A DNA stretch of 27,110 nucleotides. Source: JBBTDV01 sp038042605 (GTDB lineage: Bacteria; Bdellovibrionota; UBA1018). Below the pieces are notes generated by a model. The model worked only from the letters and a program-made list of their open reading frames with translations. It did no database searches and had not been told where the DNA came from. Made by a program: the position numbers and the translations under genes. The stretch covers positions 1 to 27,110 of the forward strand of contig CAYHPW010000035.1 in assembly GCA_964358645.1 (NCBI GenBank), written 5' to 3'. This document shows positions 15,878 to 23,863 of this stretch, piece after piece; within the stretch, counting starts at the first letter, position 1; each line of letters begins with the position of its first letter.

Positions 15878-17179
15878 CTATAAGTACAGGTGCTCCGCTT
15901 TGCGCATGAAAGCCGTGAAGCCTTTTTGGTCGCGGGCGGCCTCCTCTATCTTAGCGATGCCTTTTTGCAGAAGCTCCAAACTTGTGGCCGTCGAGATTCT
16001 GATGAAGTGTTTTCCCTTTGACCCTATTTTCCCAAACGAACGCCTGTCCATTGTGGCCACTCCATAGCGGTATAGCAGAAATTTTTGGAAAAGAGTTGAT
16101 TCAGATGTTTTTTCAGCCACTTTTTTGGGCAGCTTCCTGTATGCGTCGAGTACGCCTAAGTTTTCGCAAACACCGGAGATGTTCGGGAATACGTAAAATG
16201 CCCCCTTTGGCATAGCGCAGGTTAGGCCGTCTATCGAGTTAAGCGCCTTGACGACGTAATTGCGGCGAGTTTCAAATTCCGCCGTCATCTTACTAATCAC
16301 GTTATTGCTGCAGGGGTTTTCAATTGCTTCTCGTCCAGCTTCTTGGATGAATGGCGGTGTACATGAAATGTTGTTTATATTCAGGTTCTTGAATATGGCT
16401 GCTTCATCGCGTGAAGGCAGGATGGCGTAACCAAGGCGCCAGCCGGTCATTGCAAATGATTTTGAGTGTCCGCTTACGAGGATTGTTTTTTCCTTCATCT
16501 CCGGTTGGGAGGCGATGCTGTGATGCCCTAAGCCATCAAAAATAATATGCTCGTATACTTCGTCAGAATAAATCCGCACATTTGGATTGCATTTTTCGCG
16601 GATCACCGCAGCTATGCTGCTTAGCTCGGCTTTTGAAAGTACACCGCCGGTGGGATTTGATGGTGAATTTATGAAAATAAGTTTTGTCTTACGGTTAATT
16701 AGTTTTTTTAGATCGTCCGCTGAAAAACTAAAGCCTTTTTTTTCTTCAAGGTGAAGGGGTACTGGCTTTGCCCCGATGTAAGTGATCCATGACTCATAGA
16801 TGGGGAAGCCGGGGCTCGGGTAAACAACTTCCTCACCTGGATTGACATAGGTCATGAGTGAATAACTGATCGGCGGTTTAGCGCCGGTCGTGACGACAAC
16901 ACATTCCGGATCAACGTCAATATGGCGCGTTTCTGAAACCTGCCGCGCGATGGCTTTTCTAAGCGATTCGATGCCAGCCGGAGGGCAGTAGTGAGAGTTA
17001 CCTTTAAGGATGTGATCTATCGCGGTCTTGTTGATATGATCTGCGCTGTTAAAGTCTGGTTCGCCAAGGTTAAAGCGGATCACCTTCATTCCCATTTGTT
17101 CGCAAATGCGGATGTCGTCCCCCACTTTGAAAGCATTTTCACTTCCAAGATTTTTCATCCTGTCGGCCAGGAGCTTCAT
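15878..17179 (-). CDS. Class I PLP-dependent aminotransferase
   Basis: A 433-residue fold-type I aminotransferase. RFNLGEPDF (35-43), TTGAKPPISY (97-106), NSPSNPTGG (171-179), YSDEVYEHI (204-212) and the Schiff-base segment SGHSKSFAMTGWRLGY (Lys240) are all in place, and a substrate-carboxylate Arg lies in KHFIRISTA near the C-terminus. It belongs with aspartate/aromatic aminotransferase-like enzymes; the substrate cannot be named. RBS GTGAGG lies just before ATG 17179. It is followed after 34 bp by the transketolase-like gene, so the two are probably cotranscribed. The upstream 215 bp hold its promoter and a transposon-end-like sequence. Confidence 0.88.
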   Translation of the reverse strand: MKLLADRMKNLGSENAFKVGDDIRICEQMGMKVIRFNLGEPDFNSADHINKTAIDHILKGNSHYCPPAGIESLRKAIARQVSETRHIDVDPECVVVTTGAKPPISYSLMTYVNPGEEVVYPSPGFPIYESWITYIGAKPVPLHLEEKKGFSFSADDLKKLINRKTKLIFINSPSNPTGGVLSKAELSSIAAVIREKCNPNVRIYSDEVYEHIIFDGLGHHSIASQPEMKEKTILVSGHSKSFAMTGWRLGYAILPSRDEAAIFKNLNINNISCTPPFIQEAGREAIENPCSNNVISKMTAEFETRRNYVVKALNSIDGLTCAMPKGAFYVFPNISGVCENLGVLDAYRKLPKKVAEKTSESTLFQKFLLYRYGVATMDRRSFGKIGSKGKHFIRISTATSLELLQKGIAKIEEAARDQKGFTAFMRKAEHLYL

Positions 17180-17303
17180 AATTGCCTCACTATATACTGG
17201 TAAAGAGTTAGTTTTTTTCTCTTATAACATCAATATATGCGACGTTGACACCCAAATCTGCTGCGTGTGGCTAAGTCTTTATCAGTATGTTGCTGGGTTT
17301 TAA

Positions 17304-17320
17304 GGGGCTGTTGCCGAATG
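17304..17320 (+). repeat. Solo copy of the MITE terminal sequence
   Basis: GGGGCTGTTGCCGAATG is identical over 17 bp to the inner part of the 25-bp terminal repeat at 3051-3075. It stands 75 bp beyond the 3' end of the RHH-tailed gene. No matching inverted right end was found nearby, so it is probably a decayed or solo end. Confidence 0.6.
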
Positions 17321-17394
17321 CGCGTGCCTCCGGGGCGTTGTTTGGCGTACAGGCAAGCCAGAATTTAGCAATGCTGAGTTAGTTCGGGCTTTCT

Positions 17395-17931
17395 TCATCT
17401 AGTATTGCCTAACAACAGTCTTTCTAAAGCCTCTGTTTCAGTGCATTGCTTATCGTTTGCGAGGTTCTTCAAGCACTTTACCGCTGCCGGATCCAGCCGA
17501 AAAGTCTTTACCACTTTCTTTTTCGTCAATGGTTTCACTCTCCTGTCACGAAGCGGAAGTTCTACCCACTGCTTCATCTTATCGTAAGGCATACCGTAAA
17601 AAGCATCGCCCTGCTCTTCGCCTCTGCGTAATCGAGCCACAACGCGTGCCAAGTCTCCGTGTCTCTCAGGGTCTAAATCGAAATGCCTGCCCAGCCTTAG
17701 AACCGCGGCAGGAAGAACTTCTAGAATACGAGGCTCGACATTCTTGCCGGCCCAAATCGCATCATCAATTTGAACTCTTTTATTGGGCGCCCAAAGAACA
17801 TCAAAATTGGTCTGTAAGAAACCCTTGGCGACGAGAAATCCCATCGTATCGAGGAAACGTCGATCTCGCCGTTTCTTTTCGTCTTCTTTCGCTTTCGCTC
17901 TGATTTCCTTGAGGAGCATCTCTTTATTCAA
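17395..17931 (-). CDS. Unrecognised protein with ribbon-helix-helix-like C-terminus (second gene of a pair)
   Basis: A 178-residue protein. The N-terminus (1-26) is a charged helix rich in Lys/Glu/Arg. The middle contains EPRILEVLPAAVLRLGRHF and then a basic region. The C-terminal 45 residues read VVKTFRLDPAAVKCLKNLA then TETEALERLLL, the strand-helix-helix pattern of CopG/Arc-type DNA-binding domains. Its ATG overlaps the stop of the upstream nucleotidyltransferase-like gene by 4 nt, so the two are one translational unit. The layout (small pair, one partner with a DNA-binding tail, next to mobile-element remnants) is typical of toxin-antitoxin-like modules. Which partner would be toxic is not clear. 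No family name is claimed. Confidence 0.68.
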   Translation of the reverse strand: MNKEMLLKEIRAKAKEDEKKRRDRRFLDTMGFLVAKGFLQTNFDVLWAPNKRVQIDDAIWAGKNVEPRILEVLPAAVLRLGRHFDLDPERHGDLARVVARLRRGEEQGDAFYGMPYDKMKQWVELPLRDRRVKPLTKKKVVKTFRLDPAAVKCLKNLANDKQCTETEALERLLLGNTR

Positions 17932-18431
17932 GCGAAGTTCTCCAGCTTGCCGCCATTCGCGAGGATCCGATCTACCAACGTCGGAAACTCATCCGATGCA
18001 ATTGCCTCGCGTATGAGTTGTTTGTTTTTTTCTGGCGCCTTCACCGCTTTACTAACAAGCGCCGATTCAGGATCAATGGTTTCCACACCCACATTCTCAA
18101 AATCAAAAAGCCGTTCGAATTTCGCTCCATGAGGAATCCAAATCAGGTAACTATCCTCATCGTAGACGAGTCCTTCCCGAATCAGCAGCTTCGTGAACTC
18201 ATTTTTCAAGAGATCATCCATCTTAAGTACGGCGTCGAGATCAGCGGTTTGAGCTAGGGAAAACATTGCAGAAATCCTATCGTTTGCCATTAAACTGGTC
18301 TGTCCAAGAAGCCGCACTTTTGTTTTAGAAAACAGCCTCAGCCCTTCTGTGCGTCTTTCGAAGTTTATCTCTGCGATCCGCTTGTCCAGGTCTCTGAAGA
18401 TCCTCTCAAGCCGTTGTCTTGTCGTTCCCAT
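17928..18431 (-). CDS. Nucleotidyltransferase-fold-like protein (first gene of a pair)
   Basis: A 167-residue protein. The segment AQTADLDAVLKMDDLL has a D-x-D pair (Asp64, Asp66) placed like the metal-binding acids of minimal nucleotidyltransferases. Further on, VETIDPESALVSKAVKAPEK resembles the conserved C-terminal part of DUF6036/AbiEii-like nucleotidyltransferases. The usual Gly-Ser ahead of the acids is not obvious, so activity is uncertain. The first 30 residues form a basic coiled or helical lead. No clear RBS precedes ATG 18431, and an AT-rich promoter-like region lies upstream. Coupled by ATGA overlap to the RHH-tailed gene. A phage-defence or toxin-antitoxin role is inference from arrangement. 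Confidence 0.62.
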   Translation of the reverse strand: MGTTRQRLERIFRDLDKRIAEINFERRTEGLRLFSKTKVRLLGQTSLMANDRISAMFSLAQTADLDAVLKMDDLLKNEFTKLLIREGLVYDEDSYLIWIPHGAKFERLFDFENVGVETIDPESALVSKAVKAPEKNKQLIREAIASDEFPTLVDRILANGGKLENFA

Positions 18432-18509
18432 ATTTTATTATCGGTCAAATTCTATATGTTGTAAATACGATATTTTATACTGATATTTCAACGTGTTATG
18501 TACACTTCT

Positions 18510-18528
18510 GGGCGTTGTTGCGTAATGC
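18510..18528 (+). repeat. Divergent transposon-end-like sequence upstream of tdh
   Basis: GGGCGTTGTTGCGTAATGC resembles the GGGGCTGTTGCCGAATG terminus at 3051 and 17304, in the same orientation as the latter. It lies 69 bp ahead of tdh. The match is imperfect, so it is a weak call. Confidence 0.35.
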
Positions 18529-18596
18529 TGATACTGATCCTGACGCTGCCAGTTTCCCAATGACTGCCACTGGCATTCCTGATAAGTTTTGCCCAA

Positions 18597-19637
18597 ATGA
18601 AAGCACTAGTAAAGAAACACAGGGAAAAGGGCCTTTGGTTTGAGGATGTTCCAGAACCTAAAGCCGGGGAACAAGATGTAATCATTAAGATTCACCAGGC
18701 AGCCATTTGCGGCACCGACGTGCATATTTATAAATGGGACGAATGGGCGCAAAAAACCATTCCTGTTCCGATGCATGTGGGCCATGAGTTCATGGGCGAG
18801 ATAGTCGAAATGGGGAAATCCGTCACGGGATTAAAACTTGGTGAGCGGGTATCGGGTGAAGGGCATATCGTCTGCGGCCACTGCCGAAATTGTCGGGCAG
18901 GTTATAGGCACCTTTGCATTAATACCATAGGAGTTGGTGTTAACAGGCCTGGGTGTTTTGCGGAATATCTTTGCATTCCGGCAAGCAACGTTTTCCCGGT
19001 TCCTGAAATGATCAGCGACGATGAGGCCACTATTCTTGACCCGCTGGGAAATGCTGTTCATACAGCGCTTTCTTTTGACTTATCTGGTGAGGATGTCCTG
19101 GTGACTGGCGCTGGACCGATTGGGATCATGGCAGGCGCGATCGCTGGGCATGTGGGTGCGAGGCATGTAGTGATTACGGATATAAATGAATACAGGCTGG
19201 AACTTGCTCGCAAGACTGGACTGAAAAATGTCATTCATGCGAAGAAGGTATCCCTTAAAGACGTGATGAAAAATCTCAAGATGGCTGAAGGATTTGATGT
19301 TGGTTTTGAAATGTCAGGTAGCAGCCAGGCGTTTAACGACATGGTCGATACAATGAAGAGCGGTGGAAAAATTGGGCTCCTTGGGATTTTGCCTAACGAT
19401 ACGCTTATTCAATGGAATCAAGTTATCTTCAAGAGTCTTGTCATAAAGGGGATTTACGGAAGGGAAATGTTCGAAACCTGGTACAAGATGTGCGCAATGA
19501 TTGAGAGCGGGTTAAATATCCGCTGCATTTTTACTCACAAGTTCCCGGTGTCGCGATTCAAGGAAGGTTTTGAAGTCATGCTTTCTGGGAATTCAGGTAA
19601 GGTAATTCTTGATTGCCGTGATTGGGGGAAAACCTAA
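18597..19637 (+). CDS. tdh: L-threonine 3-dehydrogenase
   Basis: A 346-residue zinc-dependent medium-chain dehydrogenase (E. coli Tdh has 341). It oxidises L-threonine to 2-amino-3-ketobutyrate with NAD+. Catalytic zinc ligands are Cys38 (AAICGTDVHIYKWDEWAQ) and His63-Glu64 (HVGHEFMGE). The structural zinc site is Cys93, 96, 99, 107 (CGHCRNC...LC). The Rossmann loop is VTGAGPIGIMA. The start is fixed by agreement with Tdh N-termini (MKALVKK), but no convincing RBS precedes it (GATAAGTTTTGCCCAA). Its stop overlaps the AAGGAG RBS of kbl, the next enzyme in the pathway. Confidence 0.95.
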   Translation: MKALVKKHREKGLWFEDVPEPKAGEQDVIIKIHQAAICGTDVHIYKWDEWAQKTIPVPMHVGHEFMGEIVEMGKSVTGLKLGERVSGEGHIVCGHCRNCRAGYRHLCINTIGVGVNRPGCFAEYLCIPASNVFPVPEMISDDEATILDPLGNAVHTALSFDLSGEDVLVTGAGPIGIMAGAIAGHVGARHVVITDINEYRLELARKTGLKNVIHAKKVSLKDVMKNLKMAEGFDVGFEMSGSSQAFNDMVDTMKSGGKIGLLGILPNDTLIQWNQVIFKSLVIKGIYGREMFETWYKMCAMIESGLNIRCIFTHKFPVSRFKEGFEVMLSGNSGKVILDCRDWGKT

Positions 19638-19649
19638 GGAGATAGTTCT

Positions 19650-20903
19650 ATGGCGTATAAAAGAGCGCGCGAGGTTTATTTCGAAACGATTAGGGGTATT
19701 CGAAGTGAAGGTCTTTATAAAGACGAACGGATAATACACTCCCAGCAATCAGAATTGGTAAATGTCAGTTTTCCGGCTGGAGCGCCGGAGCGCGAGCTAA
19801 TAAATCTTTGCAGCAATAATTATCTTGGGCTCTCAAGCCACCCGGAAGTCATGCGGGCTGCGCATGAGGGTCTTGATCGTAGAGGCTACGGGATGTCCTC
19901 TGTAAGATTCATTTGCGGTACGCAGGATATACATCGTGAGCTAGAATTGAAGGTCAGCCGTTTTCTAGGCACGGAGGACACGGTTTTATTTTCATCCTGC
20001 TTTGATGCCAACGGCGCGTTGTTCGAAGCTCTCTTGTCCGCCGAGGACGCGATATTTTCGGACAAGCTTGTCCATGCCTCGTTGATAGACGGGATGAGGC
20101 TATGCAAGGCGAAAAGATATGTTTTTGAACATCGGAACCTCGCCGAGCTTGAGCAGCATCTTGCAAGTGCACAATCTACCGCGAGACTAAAGCTCATAAT
20201 TACTGACGGGGTGTTTTCAATGGATGGCGACATGGCCCAGCTTGATCAAATCTGCGCGATTGCAGAAATATATGATGCGCTTGTGGCTGTTGATGATTCC
20301 CACGCGACGGGCTTCATCGGAAAAACCGGGCGCGGTACTCATGAGCACTTTGGTGTGATGGATAAGGTGGATATCATTACGACAACTTTCGGTAAGGCTC
20401 TTGGTGGTGCTACTGGAGGATGTGTTTCTGGCAGAAAAGAAATCGTGGATTTATTAAAGCAGCGTGGTCGGCCGTATTTGTTCAGCAATGCATTGATGCC
20501 AGCGGTGGTTTACGCGTCGTTAAAGGTACTTGATATTTTGACGGAGTCTACCGCGAGACGAGACAAACTTGAGGAGCTTACAAAGTTCTGGCGCGAGGCA
20601 CTTGTTTCAAACGGGTTTGATATCAAGGCTGGCAACACTCCAATAGTGCCGGTGATGCTGTATGATGCGAAGCTAGCTCAGCAATTCAGCCGTGAGTTAT
20701 ATGAGGAAGGGATCTTTGCTGTCGGCTTCTTTTATCCCGTGGTGCCAAAGGGCGAGGCAAGAATCCGCACGCAAATGTCAGCAGGTCTGGAAAAGCACCA
20801 GCTTGAAAAAACTTTGGAAGCCTTTGTTCGTGTGGGGCGGCGGTGCGGGTTGGGTAATTCTAAGATCGCTACGAACAGGGGTACTGACCGGCAACGAGTC
20901 TGA
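19650..20903 (+). CDS. kbl: 2-amino-3-ketobutyrate CoA ligase (glycine C-acetyltransferase)
   Basis: A 417-residue alpha-oxoamine synthase. It cleaves 2-amino-3-ketobutyrate with CoA to glycine and acetyl-CoA, completing threonine breakdown started by Tdh. INLCSNNYLGLSSHPEV (51-67), VDDSHATGFIGKTGRGT (214-230; Asp215, His218) and TTTFGKALGGATGG with PLP lysine Lys249 are all present. Strong RBS AAGGAG, 12 bp after tdh. It is about 20 residues longer than the E. coli enzyme. The tail after RRCGLGN is not family-like, and its last 35 nt overlap the convergent lipoprotein gene. Confidence 0.94.
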   Translation: MAYKRAREVYFETIRGIRSEGLYKDERIIHSQQSELVNVSFPAGAPERELINLCSNNYLGLSSHPEVMRAAHEGLDRRGYGMSSVRFICGTQDIHRELELKVSRFLGTEDTVLFSSCFDANGALFEALLSAEDAIFSDKLVHASLIDGMRLCKAKRYVFEHRNLAELEQHLASAQSTARLKLIITDGVFSMDGDMAQLDQICAIAEIYDALVAVDDSHATGFIGKTGRGTHEHFGVMDKVDIITTTFGKALGGATGGCVSGRKEIVDLLKQRGRPYLFSNALMPAVVYASLKVLDILTESTARRDKLEELTKFWREALVSNGFDIKAGNTPIVPVMLYDAKLAQQFSRELYEEGIFAVGFFYPVVPKGEARIRTQMSAGLEKHQLEKTLEAFVRVGRRCGLGNSKIATNRGTDRQRV

Positions 20904-21369
20904 TGTTGATGAAAGACTTTCCATCTGTATCCATGAATGAATAAGGGCAGATAGCCCCGCCATTTATAAGCATCGAAAACTCCAGGGTTGTGGAAGTTAT
21001 ACCAAGCGCTTGTCCTCTTGTAATCGCGTCGCCGACCCGCACAGCTACCGTGGTCAGTTTGCTTAGGATGCTTTGAGTTTGTGAATTGTGATAAATCCTG
21101 ATGCTGCCGACATTCGGTGTTGAATCAACCGCCACGACGATCCCATCGGCTGGCGCCGTAACAGCGACTGAAGTGGTTCCCAAAAAAGCCCATTCCACAT
21201 TTTCATGACCAGCGCTGAATAAGGTCTGTGAGACTGTCTGTGTATTGGTTGCTACAGGTATGGACATTGTTGGGATTTGAGTTGAATCGCCTATGATTTT
21301 GACCGGGTCTTGCCCATTCCCGCAACCTGATAGTAACAGTCCTAATAAGATAATCAGAAACGCTTTCAT
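20869..21369 (-). CDS. Lipoprotein with degenerate M23 (LytM-like) peptidase domain
   Basis: Starting at ATG 21369 the protein is 166 residues. This start is chosen because it forms an ATGA overlap with the upstream gene and has AAGGTGG just ahead; a GTG at 21378 would add three residues. Signal peptide with lipobox LLLSGC. The body follows the M23 fold: SAGHENVEWAFLG where the metal-binding HxxxD would be, APADGIVVAV, VRVGDAITRGQALGIT. The closing H-x-H zinc motif is missing (TLEFSML instead of HLHFE), so it is probably not an active peptidase; degenerate LytM proteins often activate amidases. Such a link to the nearby amidase is inference. Convergent overlap with kbl. Confidence 0.75.
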   Translation of the reverse strand: MKAFLIILLGLLLSGCGNGQDPVKIIGDSTQIPTMSIPVATNTQTVSQTLFSAGHENVEWAFLGTTSVAVTAPADGIVVAVDSTPNVGSIRIYHNSQTQSILSKLTTVAVRVGDAITRGQALGITSTTLEFSMLINGGAICPYSFMDTDGKSFINIRLVAGQYPCS

Positions 21370-21929
21370 AGGTTCCACCTTAATGAAAGTAATTCACCCC
21401 AGACCGTTAGTGCCGGTGTGGAGAAAATGATTTGTACTGGCATGCTGATGTTGCCAGAAAGCTGGCCATAAATAGGGAATTCAAGCCCCGGTTCTGCTTG
21501 CATCGTAAAATATAATTTTGAGTTAAGCGTGGTGTTTGAAGTGGCGGGGAAGGCTAACCATCCGTATGCCGGGCCAGCTTGGACTCCGAGCGCGGGTGTG
21601 AAAAACCAAAACTTCTTTTCAACATTTGTATAAATCCCGGCAAGGAAACTAAGGATGTTCATATGCACATCATTGCTCATATTCTTAAGCTGCAGAGGCC
21701 TGTAGCTTGATGTTAGCGTTAAGAACACGCGGTTAGCTGGTTCACCCTGGCGTATTAGAACTCGTCCCTCCCAACCCGTGTCGGGACTGTAAAATATGGA
21801 AGGTGTTCCGGTCAGATTTGACCATCGCACCCCAAGGTCAAACGCTGAAACCGCAGCTGATCCTTTGTTTTCCAGCGATGGAATAATGGCTACCAAACAA
21901 AATGTAATAATTATGAATAGCTTGCGCAT
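21366..21929 (-). CDS. Putative small outer-membrane beta-barrel protein
   Basis: A 187-residue protein. It has a signal peptide (MRKLFIIITFCLVAIIPSL...GSAA) followed by alternating hydrophobic/polar strands with many aromatic residues (for example FDLGVRWSNL, NRVFLTLTSSYRPL, KFWFFTPALGVQAGPAYGW, GNISMPVQIIF). It ends LSLRWNL, close to the barrel-ending aromatic/hydrophobic C-terminus. Size fits an 8-10 strand barrel. Translationally coupled (ATGA) to the M23-like lipoprotein downstream, so the two may act together in the envelope. No family was recognised. The start is ATG 21929 with a weak RBS. Confidence 0.68.
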   Translation of the reverse strand: MRKLFIIITFCLVAIIPSLENKGSAAVSAFDLGVRWSNLTGTPSIFYSPDTGWEGRVLIRQGEPANRVFLTLTSSYRPLQLKNMSNDVHMNILSFLAGIYTNVEKKFWFFTPALGVQAGPAYGWLAFPATSNTTLNSKLYFTMQAEPGLEFPIYGQLSGNISMPVQIIFSTPALTVWGELLSLRWNL

Positions 21930-21999
21930 TAATAAAAATATCTCAGCAGGATGATGTGATTACAAGATATTTTTGTTGTTGGGCTGGGAAAAACGAAAG

Positions 22000-22028
22000 A
22001 AAAGGGCTGACATCTTGTCAGCCCTTTT
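22000..22028. terminator. Strong hairpin terminator
   Basis: AAAAGGGCTGACA (22000-22012) and TGTCAGCCCTTTT (22016-22028) pair perfectly over 13 bp around a TCT loop. On the minus strand the stem is followed by TTTCTTTCGTTTTT. It ends transcription of the YPGG-repeat lipoprotein gene (stop at 22113) before the beta-barrel gene starts at 21929. The T-rich flank on the other side would let it work in both directions. Confidence 0.88.
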
Positions 22029-22112
22029 CTTATTTGCAGGATTGTTTTCAGCTTCAGCTCTGCTTCCCTTGCTCAATATCTGCTATCGCTACCTGCAGTG
22101 GGGTGTCACTTT

Positions 22113-22829
22113 TTAAAAATACAGTACATATCCATGCTGCGTGTTGTTCAGGTACAGGTAAACATTACCGCTATGGATCGTGTTGTAATAATGGCCCACA
22201 TTCAAAGCGATTCCGCTTACACAGGCCTGGGTCTGCGGGGCTACTGGCTGTGGCATCGATGGATATAGCGGATTGTAATAACCAGGTTGACCATTGAATT
22301 GCCCGTTGCCGAATTTCCACATGATATCCTGTTGAGTCATGGGAGCTATGGACACGAAGCCTGTTGCATTAGCCGCGGACGGCGCTTGCACGGTTGGTTG
22401 GAGGCCGGGGTAAGATCCAGGATAAGTTCCTCCGGGATAAGATCCTCCAGGATAAGTTCCTCCGGGATACGTCCCGGGATAATTCCATGTATTAGTCGTA
22501 TTTGTCGGCACGACATTCATGCTGATGGTTCCGTCAACACCGTTTCTCTGATATGGCCCACCTTCGATGCCGCCGCCTATAATGATCTGACCCATCTGGG
22601 ATGATCCTGGCACCTGTCCTCCGACGATACTGACTCCGCTAAAATAAATATTTGTTGCTGTAAATGGTATCGGTGCATTTATCGGTACACAGCCTAATGA
22701 ACCCGGTAATGGTGCCGGAACTGAGCCAACTGGGGGTGGCGTGTCCGAGTTTTTTCCACAGCCGGTAAGGGCTATTAAACTTGTTATTGCCGCTGCGATG
22801 GCAATGCGCTTTTTGTTTGCGCTGTTCAT
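22113..22829 (-). CDS. YPGG-repeat lipoprotein of unknown function
   Basis: A 238-residue protein. Signal peptide MNSANKKRIAIAAAITSLIA followed by lipobox LTGC. The mature part starts with a Pro-rich linker (SDTPPPVGSVPAPLPGSLG). Next comes a beta-rich region (FTATNIYFSGVSIVGGQVPG), then a repeat tract built on YPGGT/YPGGS/YPGSYPG at about residues 115-140, then a C-terminal region with two more Cys. The strong RBS GGAGGT precedes ATG 22829. A hairpin terminator lies 85 bp downstream. Monocistronic by layout. YPGG-type tracts occur in surface or matrix proteins, but no function can be named. Confidence 0.75.
   Translation of the reverse strand: MNSANKKRIAIAAAITSLIALTGCGKNSDTPPPVGSVPAPLPGSLGCVPINAPIPFTATNIYFSGVSIVGGQVPGSSQMGQIIIGGGIEGGPYQRNGVDGTISMNVVPTNTTNTWNYPGTYPGGTYPGGSYPGGTYPGSYPGLQPTVQAPSAANATGFVSIAPMTQQDIMWKFGNGQFNGQPGYYNPLYPSMPQPVAPQTQACVSGIALNVGHYYNTIHSGNVYLYLNNTQHGYVLYF
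22411..22484 (-). repeat. Tandem DNA repeat (about 30-bp period) encoding YPGG units
   Basis: The block GATAAGTTCCTCCGGGATAA and its near copies recur with a 30-bp period, made of two 15-bp halves, inside the lipoprotein gene. Each half encodes one five-residue YPGGx unit, so copy number can change without frame loss. Confidence 0.7.
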
Positions 22830-23013
22830 ATACTACCTCCACTGCTTTGCGACGATCGCTCAACACTGCTTGAAATTGCGTCGCGGTTTTTCTCTCATAG
22901 CTAGTCAAAAGCAAGGGGGATGCCATAATGTGTCGCCTTAGACCGTGGTGATAACTGGTTGAAATATTTAAATTTAGTTTAAAAACACCTGTCGCGTTGA
23001 AATACAGGCTATG

Positions 23014-23832
23014 TCAATTGATTTTACATTTGCTTATGTTTGACGGGTTTGACTGGAGTTCTTTTTCCTTTTTAAATGTATCTATTGCAGAGCCGATTGC
23101 CCGCGCTATAGCCTTGCGCCCTTTATGTGAAAGCAGGATTTGGCGGTCATTTGCGCTGGCAAGAAAGCCGATTTCCACCAGAACGCTTGGCATATCGGCT
23201 CCTAGTAGGACATGAAACAGCGCTTGCTTTACCCCGCGGTTTCTCACTTTACGGTTATAGCCGCGCGGGGATGTTGATATCAATTTGTCTTGTACCGCGC
23301 ACGCAAGGCGCTTGCTCTCAGGCATGTTTGCATCAAGGCGCAGGTCCTTTAGAATCAGCGCCACGTCAAGCTGTTCCGTTGATTCCGCCGCGCTCCCCGC
23401 GATTACGCGGTTTTCTAGCTGGGCCAGGCGCCGCGAAGAAGCATCGGTCGTGGTGTTTAAGATATATGTCTCCACTCCTTGTGTTTCGCCGCCATGACTT
23501 CGATAGGATGCGGAATTCAAATGTATTGATAAAAAAACATCAGCATTAAACTTGTTTGCCATAGCTGTTCTGGCTGGCAACGAGACCTCCTCGTCTTTCT
23601 CGCGCGTAAGAAGCACGAAGTGGCCGCGCGAGCGCAGTTCCTCGCTTGTTTCTAGCGCCACGAGAAGTGCTAGGTCTTTTTCTGCAAGCCGGGTGGTTCC
23701 GGTGTTGTATGTAGTTCCGAGATCAGCCCCGCCGTGGCCTGGATCGATTGTCACCTTGAATGTTTTTGCTGCTGATGCTGCTAGCGGTATGCTCGTGAGC
23801 AAAATCAGCAGGAAGATGCTTCCATGCTTCAT
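23014..23832 (-). CDS. N-acetylmuramoyl-L-alanine amidase (Amidase_3)
   Basis: Periplasmic zinc amidase that cuts the bond between MurNAc and the stem peptide. From ATG 23832 the protein is 272 residues, starting with a clean signal peptide (MKHGSIFLLILLTSIPLAASA). A longer TTG start at 23871 (285 residues) overlaps mutS by 8 bp; neither start has a well-spaced RBS. Motifs: TIDPGHGGADLGT (zinc His), TRLAEKDLAL (zinc Glu), FLSIHLNSA (zinc His) and PSVLVEIGFLAS (catalytic Glu). Family membership is firm. No AMIN or SPOR domain is seen, so it is a minimal enzyme. It follows mutS directly and is likely in the same transcript. Confidence 0.9.
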   Translation of the reverse strand: MKHGSIFLLILLTSIPLAASAAKTFKVTIDPGHGGADLGTTYNTGTTRLAEKDLALLVALETSEELRSRGHFVLLTREKDEEVSLPARTAMANKFNADVFLSIHLNSASYRSHGGETQGVETYILNTTTDASSRRLAQLENRVIAGSAAESTEQLDVALILKDLRLDANMPESKRLACAVQDKLISTSPRGYNRKVRNRGVKQALFHVLLGADMPSVLVEIGFLASANDRQILLSHKGRKAIARAIGSAIDTFKKEKELQSNPSNISKCKIN

Positions 23833-23863
23833 CCTTGTAATAAGCTTATGGCCGCCTTGCCTA

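Noticed and set aside
17304..18528. Composite transposon bounded by the two end-like sequences
   Set aside because: Both copies point the same way, the second is imperfect, and there is no transposase, so a complete element is not supported.
22639..22926. 95-codon minus-strand frame upstream of and overlapping the YPGG lipoprotein gene
   Set aside because: It overlaps in a different frame, while the lipoprotein frame has a strong RBS, signal peptide and lipobox.
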